Shown: piece after piece, positions 42,271-50,814 of the stretch
Position numbering within the stretch: position 1 is the first letter of the stretch
Layout: the number at the start of each line of letters is the position of its first letter
Origin: Lysobacterales bacterium
Lineage (GTDB): Bacteria; Pseudomonadota; Gammaproteobacteria; Xanthomonadales; Rhodanobacteraceae
DNA length: 64,000 nucleotides
Direction of reading: 5' to 3'
Assembly (NCBI GenBank): GCA_016707485.1
Contig: JADJHN010000002.1
Location: 1,530,243-1,594,242 of the forward strand
Program-made: the position numbers and the translations under genes
Notes under the pieces: generated by a model
What the model was told of the DNA's origin: nothing
Databases searched by the model: none
Seen by the model: the letters and a program-made list of their open reading frames with translations, nothing else

Positions 42271-45200
42271 ATGAAACTGCTCGACACACGACTGGCCGCG
42301 ATATTCACCGCCCTGTGCGCCGCGGCTGGCATGGCGCATCCCACCGATGCCCTGGCCCAGGCCGCCTCGGGCGGCATTGACGTCGCCCAGCAACCCCTGT
42401 TCACGGCCAGCGGCCAGCCGCCCCTGAACATGCTGGTCATGGGCAAGGACCACAAGATCTACTACGAGGCCTATAACGATGCCTCGGATCTCAACGGCGA
42501 TGGCGCGCTGGATATCGGCTACAAGCCGGCCGTGCTGGATTATTTCGGCAACTTCAATTCGAACGTCTGCTACACGTGGAGCACGGACAAATTCGTGCCG
42601 AGTTCGGCAGCGAGCAGCAAGCAGTGTTCGGGCAAGTGGAGTGGCGATTTCCTCAACTACCTGACCACCTCGCGCCTGGATGCCTTGCGCCGCGTCCTCT
42701 TTGGCGGTTGGCGCCAGACCGATACCTCCACCGAAACCGTCCTGCAGGGAGCCTTCCTGCCTCAGGATGGGCATAGCTGGGGCAAGGAATACCAGAGTGT
42801 CGCGCGTGATGGTTACGACATCGCCAATTATGCGCCGCTGACTGCGCCGGATGCCGGCAAATACATCTTGTTTGCGGTAACCACGACGACCGGCATCAAC
42901 AACTCGTTTGTCTTTCCAGCGTACCAGGCGCCGATGCTGCGCGTGCTGAAAAACACCGACAAGCGGGTCTGGAACTGGCTGTCGATCGAAGGCCCGGTGG
43001 CCGGCAACAAGTGTTTCACGGCAACCAACACCCGCGTGAATTGCGTTGGATCGGTTGCTGCGACCTGGGACCTGGTGTCCTCCTCGATGTTGTCCGGACT
43101 GACCATCACGACCTGGAAAACATCCGGCGGCAGTCCCGCCACCCGAGCCGCAATGGATACCTTTTTCACTACCAATGGAGTCGCCGGCGGATTGTGCGGC
43201 TCGGGTGCGGTCGCCCAGATCAATGCAACCGGCAGCAACAACAACCCGTTTGTTCCCGGCAGCAACAGTTGTGGTCAGGACAACTACATGACCCGCATTT
43301 CCGGTCAGTTGGTCGTGCCAGCCGCAGGTACCTACAAGTTTGCGGTCGATGGCGATGATGCGGTCGATCTGACCATCGATGGCAACCCCATCGTTGGCTG
43401 GTATGGCGGACACGGAAATGATCGCAGTGATGCTGGCCTTCTCTCTCATTCGAGTGATGTCTTCCTGAGTGCCGGTACGCATACGATCACTTTCAGACAC
43501 CAGGAAGGCACGGGTGGCGACAACTGGGGTCTCTTCATGCAGACACCCGGTTTCGCCACGACCCGCGATGACTATCTGGTCCGGGTGCAATCCTGCCCGG
43601 CCAGCAATGCCGCGTTGCGCGAGACGACCTGCAAGGCCTATCCCAACGGCCAGTACAAGCCGACCGGCATCCTGCATGACTATGGCGAAACCTCACGCAT
43701 GTACTTCGGCCTGATCACCGGCTCGCAGTTCAACAATCTCGAGGGCGGCGTCCTGCGCCGTAACATGGCCAACTTCGGCAGCGAGATCGATCCGGCGACC
43801 GGCATCTTCCGCAGCAACGTAAAAGGCATCGTCAATACGATCAATGGCCTGCGCATGATTGGCGGCAACTATGCTGGCGGTACCAGCAACAACCTCACCA
43901 GTGACTCCAATTGGAACTGGGGCAACGGCAACGGCCATTGCCCATCGGTCGGCGATCGCGCCATCAACAATGGCGAATGCCGCATGTGGGGCAATCCCTT
44001 GGGCGAAATGGTTTACGAGAGCATGCGTTATTTTGCCGGCGCCGCAGCACCGACAGCACGCTTCAGCACCGGTGACCCGTCCGGACAGGGTGCCGCTGAA
44101 GAAACCGCCATGAACCTTGCCAAGGAAACCTGGAAGGATCCTTACGCCGCAGCTCCCGGCGGTGGTGGCTTCCTCTCCTGCTCGCGCCCGTTCCAGACCA
44201 TCATTAGTGATATCAATCCGAGTTACGACGGGGATGTGCCGGGCAGTCCGTTCACCGGAGCGATTACCGCGACCAGCGTCACCCCGGCCTCGATTTCCGG
44301 TTTCAGCCTGCAGACCGAAGGCCAGGCCATCTGGAATTCCGAGTTCGGGGCAGGTTCCAAGTCCGTGTTCATCGGCGACGTCAACAACGTCACCGATGGC
44401 GCACCAACGGCCAAGACGGCATCGAGCTTCGGCAATATCCGCGGCCTTGCCCCGGAAGAGCCGACCAAGGGCGGCTCGTATTCCACCTCCGCGGTGGCAC
44501 GTTTTGCGCGCGCCAACGATCTAAGCACCGTGACCGGTCAGCAGAACCTCAGCACCTATGCCATAGCGCTGGCTTCGCCGCTGCCGCGCATCGATTTTCC
44601 GATTGGCGGCGGCAAGATCACCTTGCTGCCGTTTGCCAAGACCGCCAGCGGCACGTTTGGCACCGGCACCCGCAAACCGACCAATACCATTGTTGATTTC
44701 TATGTGGAGAAAATCGCCAATCTCCCGGGGCAGCCTTCCGATTCCACGGTCAACGGTGGTCGAGCCTACGCGATCTTCCGCATCAATTACGAGGACGTCG
44801 AGCAGGGCAACGACCATGACATGGACGCGATCGTGCGCTATTTGATTGTCGCCAATGCGGATGGTACGGTCAGCGTTTCGCTGGGTTCCGAATACGCAGC
44901 CGGTAGCGCTGACCAGAACATGGGCTATGTGATGTCGGGTACCACGCAGGATGGCGTGTACCTCGATGTGCGCGACACGGACTCAGGTACCGGCAGTTTC
45001 CTGCCCTACGCCTTGAACACGCCGAATCCGGTTTTGCCCGGCGGTTGCGGAGTCACCACACCGCCGGCGGCTTGTGCTTCACAGCTGCCGCTTTCGTCCA
45101 CCCGCGTCTTCACACCGACAGCGGCGGGTGCGACAGGCGGAGCCACCCTCCTCAATGACCCACTCTGGTACGCCGCCAAATATGGTGCACCCAAGCCGGC

Positions 45201-47487
45201 CGAGGTCGATGTCGATGGCAATGGCGTGCCGGACAACTACTTCCTGGTTACCAACCCGGCCACCTTGCGCACCCAGCTTGACAAAGCCTTTGCCGACATC
45301 ATCAACAACTCGCAACCGACCGCGAGCGTGGCGACGAGCACGCCGCGTTACGTTCCCGGTGCCACGTTGGCCTACCAGGCATCGTACAAATCCGAAGACT
45401 GGTCCGGAAACATCGAGGCATTCGAGCTGCGTTCCGATGGCACCTACGATTCGGGCGGCACTCCGGTCTGGAGTACAAGTGCCCGCATGCCCGCACCCGG
45501 CGTGCGCAAGGTCTTCACCGCCAAGCCGGTTACCGGAGGTTTCGCGGGAACAGCGTTCACGACGGCGGGTCTCGACACTGCCATGCAGACGACGTTGAAA
45601 GGCACGCTGCCAAGCGAGTACACCGTCGCCGAGCTGATTGACTATCTGAAGGGTGACCAGAGCAACGAGCAAGGCGTGACCGGTTGCACGGTTGCAACCG
45701 ATTGCCCGTACCGCAAGCGCAGCTCGAAGGTCGGCGACATCCTCAACTCGACTCCGGCGGTGATTGGCGTGACGAGTTTCGGCTACGGCAAGATCCTGGA
45801 AAGTGTGGATGCCGGAGCGGCTTCAAGCTACGCCGCCTACGTCGAATCGAAAAAGACCATATTCGGGCCGGGAAATGAAAACCCGATTCTTTTCGTCGGC
45901 GCCAACGACGGCATGCTGCACGCCTTTGACGGTCGCGATGGCACCGGCGGCGGCGTGGAACAGTTCGCATTCATTCCCAATGCCGTTCTGGGCAATCTCA
46001 ACGAACTCGCCAGGCCGGGTTATGTGCACCGCTATTTCGTCGACGGCACGCCGACCGTGACCGATGCCTACCTCGGCACCTGGAAGACGGTATTGGTAGG
46101 CTCCACCGGTGCGGGCGCACGGGCGATCTACGCACTTGATGTCAGCGACCCGCGCAACTTTGATGCGAGCGATGTGATGTGGGAGTTCAACAACAGCATG
46201 GATGGCGACATGGGCCAGTTTGTCGGTCGCCCGTACATCGGCATCACCGAGGGCGGCCAATGGGTCGCGGTGTTCGGCAATGGGCTCAACAGCGATCGCC
46301 AGCGCGCAGTCTTGTTCATTGTGGATCTGGCCACCGGCGCACTGATCAAGAAGATTGATACCGGCGTTGGGTGTGCCGCCGGCGCATCGGGTTGCGTTGA
46401 AGGACCCAATGGCCTGGCCACCGCGGTACTGGTCGACAACTCAGGCAATGGTGCGGCCGACACGATCTATGCCGGCGATTACCAGGGCAACATGTGGCGC
46501 TTCGAGTTGACCGGCGGCAGTTGGGACAAGGGCAACTCGGGTGCTCCGATCTTCGTTGCCAAGGACCCAACCGGCAAACCGCAATCGATCACCAGCGGTT
46601 CGTACACGGTTGCCAATCCGCTGGGTGGCACGATCGTAGTCTTTGGCACTGGCCGCTACCTCAATCCGAATGATGCCGACGAGACCCAAATCGGGCTTGG
46701 CACGCGTCCGGCCCTGGATTCGCTCTACGGGATCTGGGACAGCCGCGCTTACGATGATCTCAATTCCACCTGGACCTCATTCTTCCCGATCGCGACCCGC
46801 GTCAGCGGGGCCTATGCGGATCTCCAGAAACAGGAAATCACGAGCTATACCCCGCTCGGCGCCGGCGGCATCAACGGCTACCGTACGGCCACGCGCAATC
46901 CCGTCGACTATCGTGAGTCGGCGACGGGTCCGGGCAAGCTCGGCTGGTATATGGATCTGAAATGTTCCGGTACCGGTTGCACGGGAGCCTCGGCTACCGC
47001 GATTGACGGCGAACGCGTCACCGCGACGCCCCAGGGCATTCTCAGCAACGTGATCTTCAATACCTTCCGCCCCGAAGGCGATACCTGCGAACCGGGCAGC
47101 CTGAACGCAACCATGGTGCTTGATGCGCTGACCGGCGCGGCCGATTACATTCCGATCGTACCGGCAGGAGGCTGGGGGACCGGCATGGCACCGCCCGCTG
47201 GAGCTCTGGCTGGCACCGACACGGTGCGTGGACCACCGCCGGGCGAGCCACCAATCGTCGTCATCGGTGGGTCGAACCTGATCGTGCCGCCGATGGCGGA
47301 AGATGGCACTGGCGGTGGCGCATGCGTACCGGCAAACGGCGACACCTGCGATTGCGACGAGAACGGCGCCAATTGCGTATGGCCACCCCCATCGACCGGA
47401 TGCAGCTGGCGTTCGCCAAACTCGGCCGGTCGCCCGCCAGGCAAGGCGATCCCCTGCGGACGTATTTCGTGGAAGCAGATCCGCTGA
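42271..47487 (+). CDS. pilY1: PilY1-type pilus tip adhesin with PA14-like insert
   Basis: 1738-residue secreted tip protein that promotes pilus assembly and surface sensing. Signal peptide 1-30 (ends DALAQA). The N-terminal region has a calcium-loop-like DLNGDGALD near residue 73. Residues about 330-430 look like a PA14 domain (ISGQLVVPAAGTYKFAVDGD, then VFLSAGTHTITFRHQEGTGG). DVDGNGVPD sits near 980. The C-terminal beta-propeller (about 1100-1600) has ILFVGANDGMLHAFDGRDG and DNSGNGAADTIYAGDYQGN, the conserved Ca2+ site near 1388. A Cys-rich tail (CVPANGDTCDCDENGANC) ends in GRISWKQIR. ATG 42271 has GGGAG upstream; the longer frame from 42211 is not needed. Confidence 0.93.
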   Translation: MKLLDTRLAAIFTALCAAAGMAHPTDALAQAASGGIDVAQQPLFTASGQPPLNMLVMGKDHKIYYEAYNDASDLNGDGALDIGYKPAVLDYFGNFNSNVCYTWSTDKFVPSSAASSKQCSGKWSGDFLNYLTTSRLDALRRVLFGGWRQTDTSTETVLQGAFLPQDGHSWGKEYQSVARDGYDIANYAPLTAPDAGKYILFAVTTTTGINNSFVFPAYQAPMLRVLKNTDKRVWNWLSIEGPVAGNKCFTATNTRVNCVGSVAATWDLVSSSMLSGLTITTWKTSGGSPATRAAMDTFFTTNGVAGGLCGSGAVAQINATGSNNNPFVPGSNSCGQDNYMTRISGQLVVPAAGTYKFAVDGDDAVDLTIDGNPIVGWYGGHGNDRSDAGLLSHSSDVFLSAGTHTITFRHQEGTGGDNWGLFMQTPGFATTRDDYLVRVQSCPASNAALRETTCKAYPNGQYKPTGILHDYGETSRMYFGLITGSQFNNLEGGVLRRNMANFGSEIDPATGIFRSNVKGIVNTINGLRMIGGNYAGGTSNNLTSDSNWNWGNGNGHCPSVGDRAINNGECRMWGNPLGEMVYESMRYFAGAAAPTARFSTGDPSGQGAAEETAMNLAKETWKDPYAAAPGGGGFLSCSRPFQTIISDINPSYDGDVPGSPFTGAITATSVTPASISGFSLQTEGQAIWNSEFGAGSKSVFIGDVNNVTDGAPTAKTASSFGNIRGLAPEEPTKGGSYSTSAVARFARANDLSTVTGQQNLSTYAIALASPLPRIDFPIGGGKITLLPFAKTASGTFGTGTRKPTNTIVDFYVEKIANLPGQPSDSTVNGGRAYAIFRINYEDVEQGNDHDMDAIVRYLIVANADGTVSVSLGSEYAAGSADQNMGYVMSGTTQDGVYLDVRDTDSGTGSFLPYALNTPNPVLPGGCGVTTPPAACASQLPLSSTRVFTPTAAGATGGATLLNDPLWYAAKYGAPKPAEVDVDGNGVPDNYFLVTNPATLRTQLDKAFADIINNSQPTASVATSTPRYVPGATLAYQASYKSEDWSGNIEAFELRSDGTYDSGGTPVWSTSARMPAPGVRKVFTAKPVTGGFAGTAFTTAGLDTAMQTTLKGTLPSEYTVAELIDYLKGDQSNEQGVTGCTVATDCPYRKRSSKVGDILNSTPAVIGVTSFGYGKILESVDAGAASSYAAYVESKKTIFGPGNENPILFVGANDGMLHAFDGRDGTGGGVEQFAFIPNAVLGNLNELARPGYVHRYFVDGTPTVTDAYLGTWKTVLVGSTGAGARAIYALDVSDPRNFDASDVMWEFNNSMDGDMGQFVGRPYIGITEGGQWVAVFGNGLNSDRQRAVLFIVDLATGALIKKIDTGVGCAAGASGCVEGPNGLATAVLVDNSGNGAADTIYAGDYQGNMWRFELTGGSWDKGNSGAPIFVAKDPTGKPQSITSGSYTVANPLGGTIVVFGTGRYLNPNDADETQIGLGTRPALDSLYGIWDSRAYDDLNSTWTSFFPIATRVSGAYADLQKQEITSYTPLGAGGINGYRTATRNPVDYRESATGPGKLGWYMDLKCSGTGCTGASATAIDGERVTATPQGILSNVIFNTFRPEGDTCEPGSLNATMVLDALTGAADYIPIVPAGGWGTGMAPPAGALAGTDTVRGPPPGEPPIVVIGGSNLIVPPMAEDGTGGGACVPANGDTCDCDENGANCVWPPPSTGCSWRSPNSAGRPPGKAIPCGRISWKQIR

Positions 47488-47605
47488 TCGAGGCGTGCCA
47501 ATGTCGGCCCGGATACCTGCGAGTATCCGGGCCACACTCGACGAGAAGCACAACATGTTGCAACCCGGCCATATGTACTGCCGGATCATTCAAGAGGACA
47601 AGGCC

Positions 47606-48001
47606 TTGAACAAATCCAGGGGATTCACACTCATCGAGTTGATGATCGTCGTCGCGGTCGTCGCCATCCTCGCCGCTATCGCCTTGCCGTCCTACAATGA
47701 GCACGTGCGCAAGACGCGGCGAACCCAGGCCAAGGCAGATCTGTCCGAGATCGCACAAGCCCTGGAGCGCCAATTCACATTGCAGCGAACTTATGCAGCT
47801 TTTCCGGAGACCTTTAATCAGTCTCCGCGAACGGGGACACCGTACTACACGATTTCCTATGCCCTTGCTGCAACCACTTACGTAATCACCGCCACCCCTG
47901 TCGCGCCGCAGGACAAGGACACGAAATGCAAGGTGCTGTCGTTGAATCAACTGGGCCAGAAGACTGCGACGGGTACGCTCGGTGTTGCGGGGTGCTGGTA
48001 G
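47606..48001 (+). CDS. Type IV pilin PilE-like, probable TTG start
   Basis: 131-residue prepilin with the canonical leader NKSRGFTLIELMIVVAVVAI (cut after Gly, Phe+1, Glu+5), the helix and EHVRKTRRTQAKADLSEIAQ, and a C-terminal disulfide pair (CKVL...VAGCW). TTG 47606 is preferred because GAGG stands about nine bases before it and gives a standard six-residue leader; upstream in-frame ATGs (for example 47573) would make an unusually long leader. Pilin genes next to pilY1 are usually minor pilins (pilE) rather than the major pilA. Confidence 0.88.
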   Translation: MNKSRGFTLIELMIVVAVVAILAAIALPSYNEHVRKTRRTQAKADLSEIAQALERQFTLQRTYAAFPETFNQSPRTGTPYYTISYALAATTYVITATPVAPQDKDTKCKVLSLNQLGQKTATGTLGVAGCW

Positions 48002-48058
48002 TCACGGTTCGGTAGCCCGCGCTTCGATTGGAACCGGCCTGTTTGGCCTGAGGCAGTC

Positions 48059-48087
48059 TTGTCGAACCCATTCCTGGCGTCTATACT
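48059..48087 (+). promoter_or_regulatory. Promoter of the tRNA-Thr/tRNA-Val operon
   Basis: TTGTCG (48059-48064), 17-bp spacer, TATACT (48082-48087). The start would fall about 9 bases before the mature tRNA-Thr. Very close to the sigma-70 consensus. Confidence 0.75.
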
Positions 48088-48102
48088 CCGCAACCCTTCT
48101 GC

Positions 48103-48178
48103 GCCGGAATAGCTCAGTTGGTAGAGCGCGTCATTCGTAATGATGAGGTCGTAGGTTCGATTCCTATTTCCGGCACCA
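48103..48178 (+). tRNA. tRNA-Thr (anticodon CGT)
   Basis: 76-base cloverleaf: acceptor GCCGGAA pairs with TTCCGGC, D arm AGCTCAGTTGGTAGAGC, anticodon stem-loop CGTCA-TTCGTAA-TGATG (anticodon CGT, reads ACG), and T arm TAGGTTCGATTCCTA. CCA is encoded. It shares a promoter with tRNA-Val downstream; the 113 bases between the two tRNAs hold no gene. Confidence 0.97.
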
Positions 48179-48291
48179 ATGCATGGATGAGGTTCTGCAA
48201 GGGCGCGAAGTGGCCCTCACCCCTTGTCTCTCTGGACTGAGAGAGAGGTAATGATCTTCGCGACGTGCGACAGCGGAACTTGATAGACAAC

Positions 48292-48366
48292 GGGCGATTA
48301 ACTCAGCGGTAGAGTGCCACCTTCACACGGTGGAAGTCAGTGGTTCGATCCCACTATCGCCCACCA
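48292..48366 (+). tRNA. tRNA-Val (anticodon CAC)
   Basis: 75-base cloverleaf: acceptor GGGCGAT pairs with ATCGCCC, anticodon stem-loop CCACC-TTCACAC-GGTGG (anticodon CAC, reads GTG), T arm GTGGTTCGATCCCAC, CCA encoded. An intrinsic terminator follows after five bases. Confidence 0.97.
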
Positions 48367-48371
48367 TTCCG

Positions 48372-48404
48372 GAATGCCGACCCTTTGGTCGGCATTCTCG
48401 TTTT
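48372..48404 (+). terminator. Rho-independent terminator of the tRNA operon
   Basis: GAATGCCGACC (48372-48382) and GGTCGGCATTC (48387-48397) form a perfect 11-bp stem with a 4-base loop, followed by TCGTTTT. Confidence 0.9.
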
Positions 48405-48438
48405 CGGGCGGCAAGCGCATAGCCGAATCCATGTACTG

Positions 48439-49308
48439 TCATGGAGAAAAGAACCATTGCCCGTAAAGCGCCAGCAATTCATTGCCAAACACAAACCAGG
48501 CCCAGCCAGCGGCGGCAATGAATGGGCCGAATGGAATCGGCGTGCTCTTGTCCTTTCCTTTCGCGAAAAGCGCAATGCTTCCGATAACCGCGCCAATCAG
48601 CGATGACAGCAGGATGATCGGCAGCAGGGCAGACATGCCCATCCAGGCACCCAAGGCGGCGAGCAGCTTGAAATCGCCGTAGCCCATGCCTTCCTTGCCC
48701 GTCATCAGCTTGAATAGCCAGAATACCGACCACAGGCTGAGCCAGCCGATGGCAGCGCCGAGAATGGCATCGGCAGGGGCGATAAATACCGGTATCAGCG
48801 AAATCAACAAGCCGATCCACAACAAGGGCAGGGTGAGTTGATCCGGCAGCAATTGCGTGCGCGCATCGATACCCGATGCCGCGATCAGGATCCAGGTGAA
48901 CGCCAGCCCCGCCAGCAATGGCCAGCCAAAGCCGAATTTCCAAGCGATCGTCGCGCAGGCGATTCCACTGATCAGCTCGACCAGTGGGTATTGCCAGGAA
49001 ATGGCTGTCTTGCAGTAACGACAGCGCCCGCGCAGGAATACAAAGCTCATCAGCGGGATATTGTCGAGCGGCGACAGCTCATGCTTGCAGTGCGGGCAGT
49101 GCGAACCCTTGAACACCAGATCCGGCGGTACTTCCACAGCTTCAGATTGCTCCTGGCCGAGAAATTCCCGCGCCTGCATTTTCCAGTCATGCTCAAGCCG
49201 CCGAGGCAGGCGCAGGATCACGACATTCAAGAAACTGCCAACCAGCAACCCCAACACACCAATGAGAGGGATCAACACCCCCGGTTGTTCCAGCGCCGAC
49301 CATTCCAT
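48439..49308 (-). CDS. pilD: Prepilin leader peptidase/N-methyltransferase
   Basis: Aspartyl membrane protease that cleaves and N-methylates type IV prepilins, such as the five pilin-like proteins in this window. 289 residues. N-terminal GSFLNVVILRLPRRLE, a zinc-binding pair CPHC and CRYC (tetra-Cys) in the first cytoplasmic loop, then eight TM helices with catalytic Asp in GIDARTQLLPDQLT and the second Asp in GMGYGDFKLLAALGAW. It is last in the pilB-pilC-pilD set, 225 bp after pilC. Confidence 0.95.
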   Translation of the reverse strand: MEWSALEQPGVLIPLIGVLGLLVGSFLNVVILRLPRRLEHDWKMQAREFLGQEQSEAVEVPPDLVFKGSHCPHCKHELSPLDNIPLMSFVFLRGRCRYCKTAISWQYPLVELISGIACATIAWKFGFGWPLLAGLAFTWILIAASGIDARTQLLPDQLTLPLLWIGLLISLIPVFIAPADAILGAAIGWLSLWSVFWLFKLMTGKEGMGYGDFKLLAALGAWMGMSALLPIILLSSLIGAVIGSIALFAKGKDKSTPIPFGPFIAAAGWAWFVFGNELLALYGQWFFSP

Positions 49309-49473
49309 TCAAGCATTCCCGCACGCGAAAGCCAGCAAAATAGCAGCTTTCGCCAATCGTGAAACGCCCCAAGCAGATCCACGGAACTGCGCCCCCCTGC
49401 GTTATTGCAGGAAGTGGCTTCAGGCGCTTATTCCATCTTTGGGGTGACCCTCACTGCTTGAGGCGCTGTTCAT

Positions 49474-49507
49474 CATTCACGCCTTGCAAACGCCTCGGGC
49501 GTGAATG
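49474..49507. repeat. REP-like inverted repeat between pilC and pilD
   Basis: CATTCACGCC (49474-49483) and GGCGTGAATG (49498-49507) are perfect arms around a 14-base loop, followed by TCCTTCCTACAGGAG. The TGTAGGA-type flank recalls extragenic repeats in Xanthomonadales. No T tract, so a repeat or RNA-processing role is as likely as termination. Confidence 0.45.
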
Positions 49508-49533
49508 TCCTTCCTACAGGAGTCGGGTAGGTA

Positions 49534-50811
49534 TCAACCGACCACTGCGCCGAGCTTGAAGATCGGCAGGTACATGCCGATGACCATGCCGCCGACGATG
49601 ACACCGATGATGATCATTATGAATGGCTCCAACAGGCTGGCCAAGGCATCGACCGCGTTATTGACCTCCTGCTCGTAGAACTCGGCGATCTTGAAAAGCA
49701 TCGCGTCGAGCGCACCGGATTCTTCGCCAATGGAGACCATCTGCACCACCATGTTCGGGAACAACCCGGTCTGGCGGATTGCGAGTTGGAGCTGATGGCC
49801 TACAGCGACGTCTTCGCGGATGCGCTTGACGGCTTCATTGTAGATCACGCTACCGGTTGCACCCGCCACGGAATCGAGCGCCTCAACTAGCGGCACACCA
49901 GCCTTGAACGTCACGCCCAGTGTGCGGGCGAAGCGGGCCATGGCGGATTGTCGAAGAATTTCACCAACAATCGGAATCTTGAGGACCATGCGCCCAACCA
50001 GATGCTGGAACTTCTCTGATCGACGGTACAACATAGTGAGGCCAACAATGCTGCCGACAAACCACAGCAGGATGACCCACCAATACGAAACCATGAAGCG
50101 TGAAAGGCTGACCAGCATCTGCGTGAACGCGGGAAGATCCGCACCGAAACCCTTGAACACTTCTTCGAACTGGGGAATCACGAAAATCAACAATATCGCG
50201 GAAACGATGACGGCAACTGACAACACCATCGCCGGATAGAACATGGCTTTTTTGATCTTGCCTTTGATTGCCTCGATGTTTTCTTGATAGTTGGCGATGG
50301 TATCGAGGACGGTGTCAAGCACGCCCGCCGACTCGCCGGCCTTCACCAGGTTGCGATACAACTCGTCAAACTGCACCGGATATTTGCCAAGAGCCTCATT
50401 CAATGCGGATCCGCCTTCGATCTCGGTCTTGATGTCGACGAGCATGTCCTTGACCCGTGGATTGTTCTGACCCCCCGCAACAATCTCGAAACCCTGCACC
50501 ATCGGTACGCCGGCTGCCATCATCGTGGCGAGTTGTCGGCTGAAAACCGATATATCACGTGGCTTGATCGATTTGCCCGCCTTGCCAAACAAGGGTTTGG
50601 GTTTGGCCTTGACGCTTTGCGGATTGATGCCCTGGCGACGCAATTCGGCCTTGACCAGACTGGCGGTCTTTGTCGTCATCTCGCCCTTCATGCGCTGCCC
50701 GCGCTTGTCAAGGCCAACCCAGACAAAGGTTTCCATCTGGCTCAGGGAGGCGCGTGATTTGCCGACGTTGTGCTTTACGCCGGCTTTGGCGGTTGCGGTC
50801 GTAGTTGCCAT
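49534..50811 (-). CDS. pilC: Type IV pilus inner-membrane platform protein PilC
   Basis: 425-residue GspF/PilC protein that couples PilB to pilin insertion. Two GspF domains: the first at about 95-220 (ISVFSRQLATMMAAGVPMVQ) and the second at about 300-420 (ARFARTLGVTFKAGVPLVEA), with TM helices at about 195, 245 and 400 (PFIMIIIGVIVGGMVIGMYL). A polar N-terminal tail of 25 residues precedes METFVWVGLDKRGQRMKGEM. It starts three bases after the pilB stop. Confidence 0.95.
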   Translation of the reverse strand: MATTTATAKAGVKHNVGKSRASLSQMETFVWVGLDKRGQRMKGEMTTKTASLVKAELRRQGINPQSVKAKPKPLFGKAGKSIKPRDISVFSRQLATMMAAGVPMVQGFEIVAGGQNNPRVKDMLVDIKTEIEGGSALNEALGKYPVQFDELYRNLVKAGESAGVLDTVLDTIANYQENIEAIKGKIKKAMFYPAMVLSVAVIVSAILLIFVIPQFEEVFKGFGADLPAFTQMLVSLSRFMVSYWWVILLWFVGSIVGLTMLYRRSEKFQHLVGRMVLKIPIVGEILRQSAMARFARTLGVTFKAGVPLVEALDSVAGATGSVIYNEAVKRIREDVAVGHQLQLAIRQTGLFPNMVVQMVSIGEESGALDAMLFKIAEFYEQEVNNAVDALASLLEPFIMIIIGVIVGGMVIGMYLPIFKLGAVVG

Positions 50812-50814
50812 GGC

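Noticed and set aside
42232..43677. 481-codon minus-strand frame opposite PilY1
   Set aside because: Antisense to a well-supported coding region; no motif.
48103..48404. Integration site of a genomic island at the tRNA pair
   Set aside because: No integrase gene and no partial tRNA repeat are seen within the window; the neighbours are core pilus genes.
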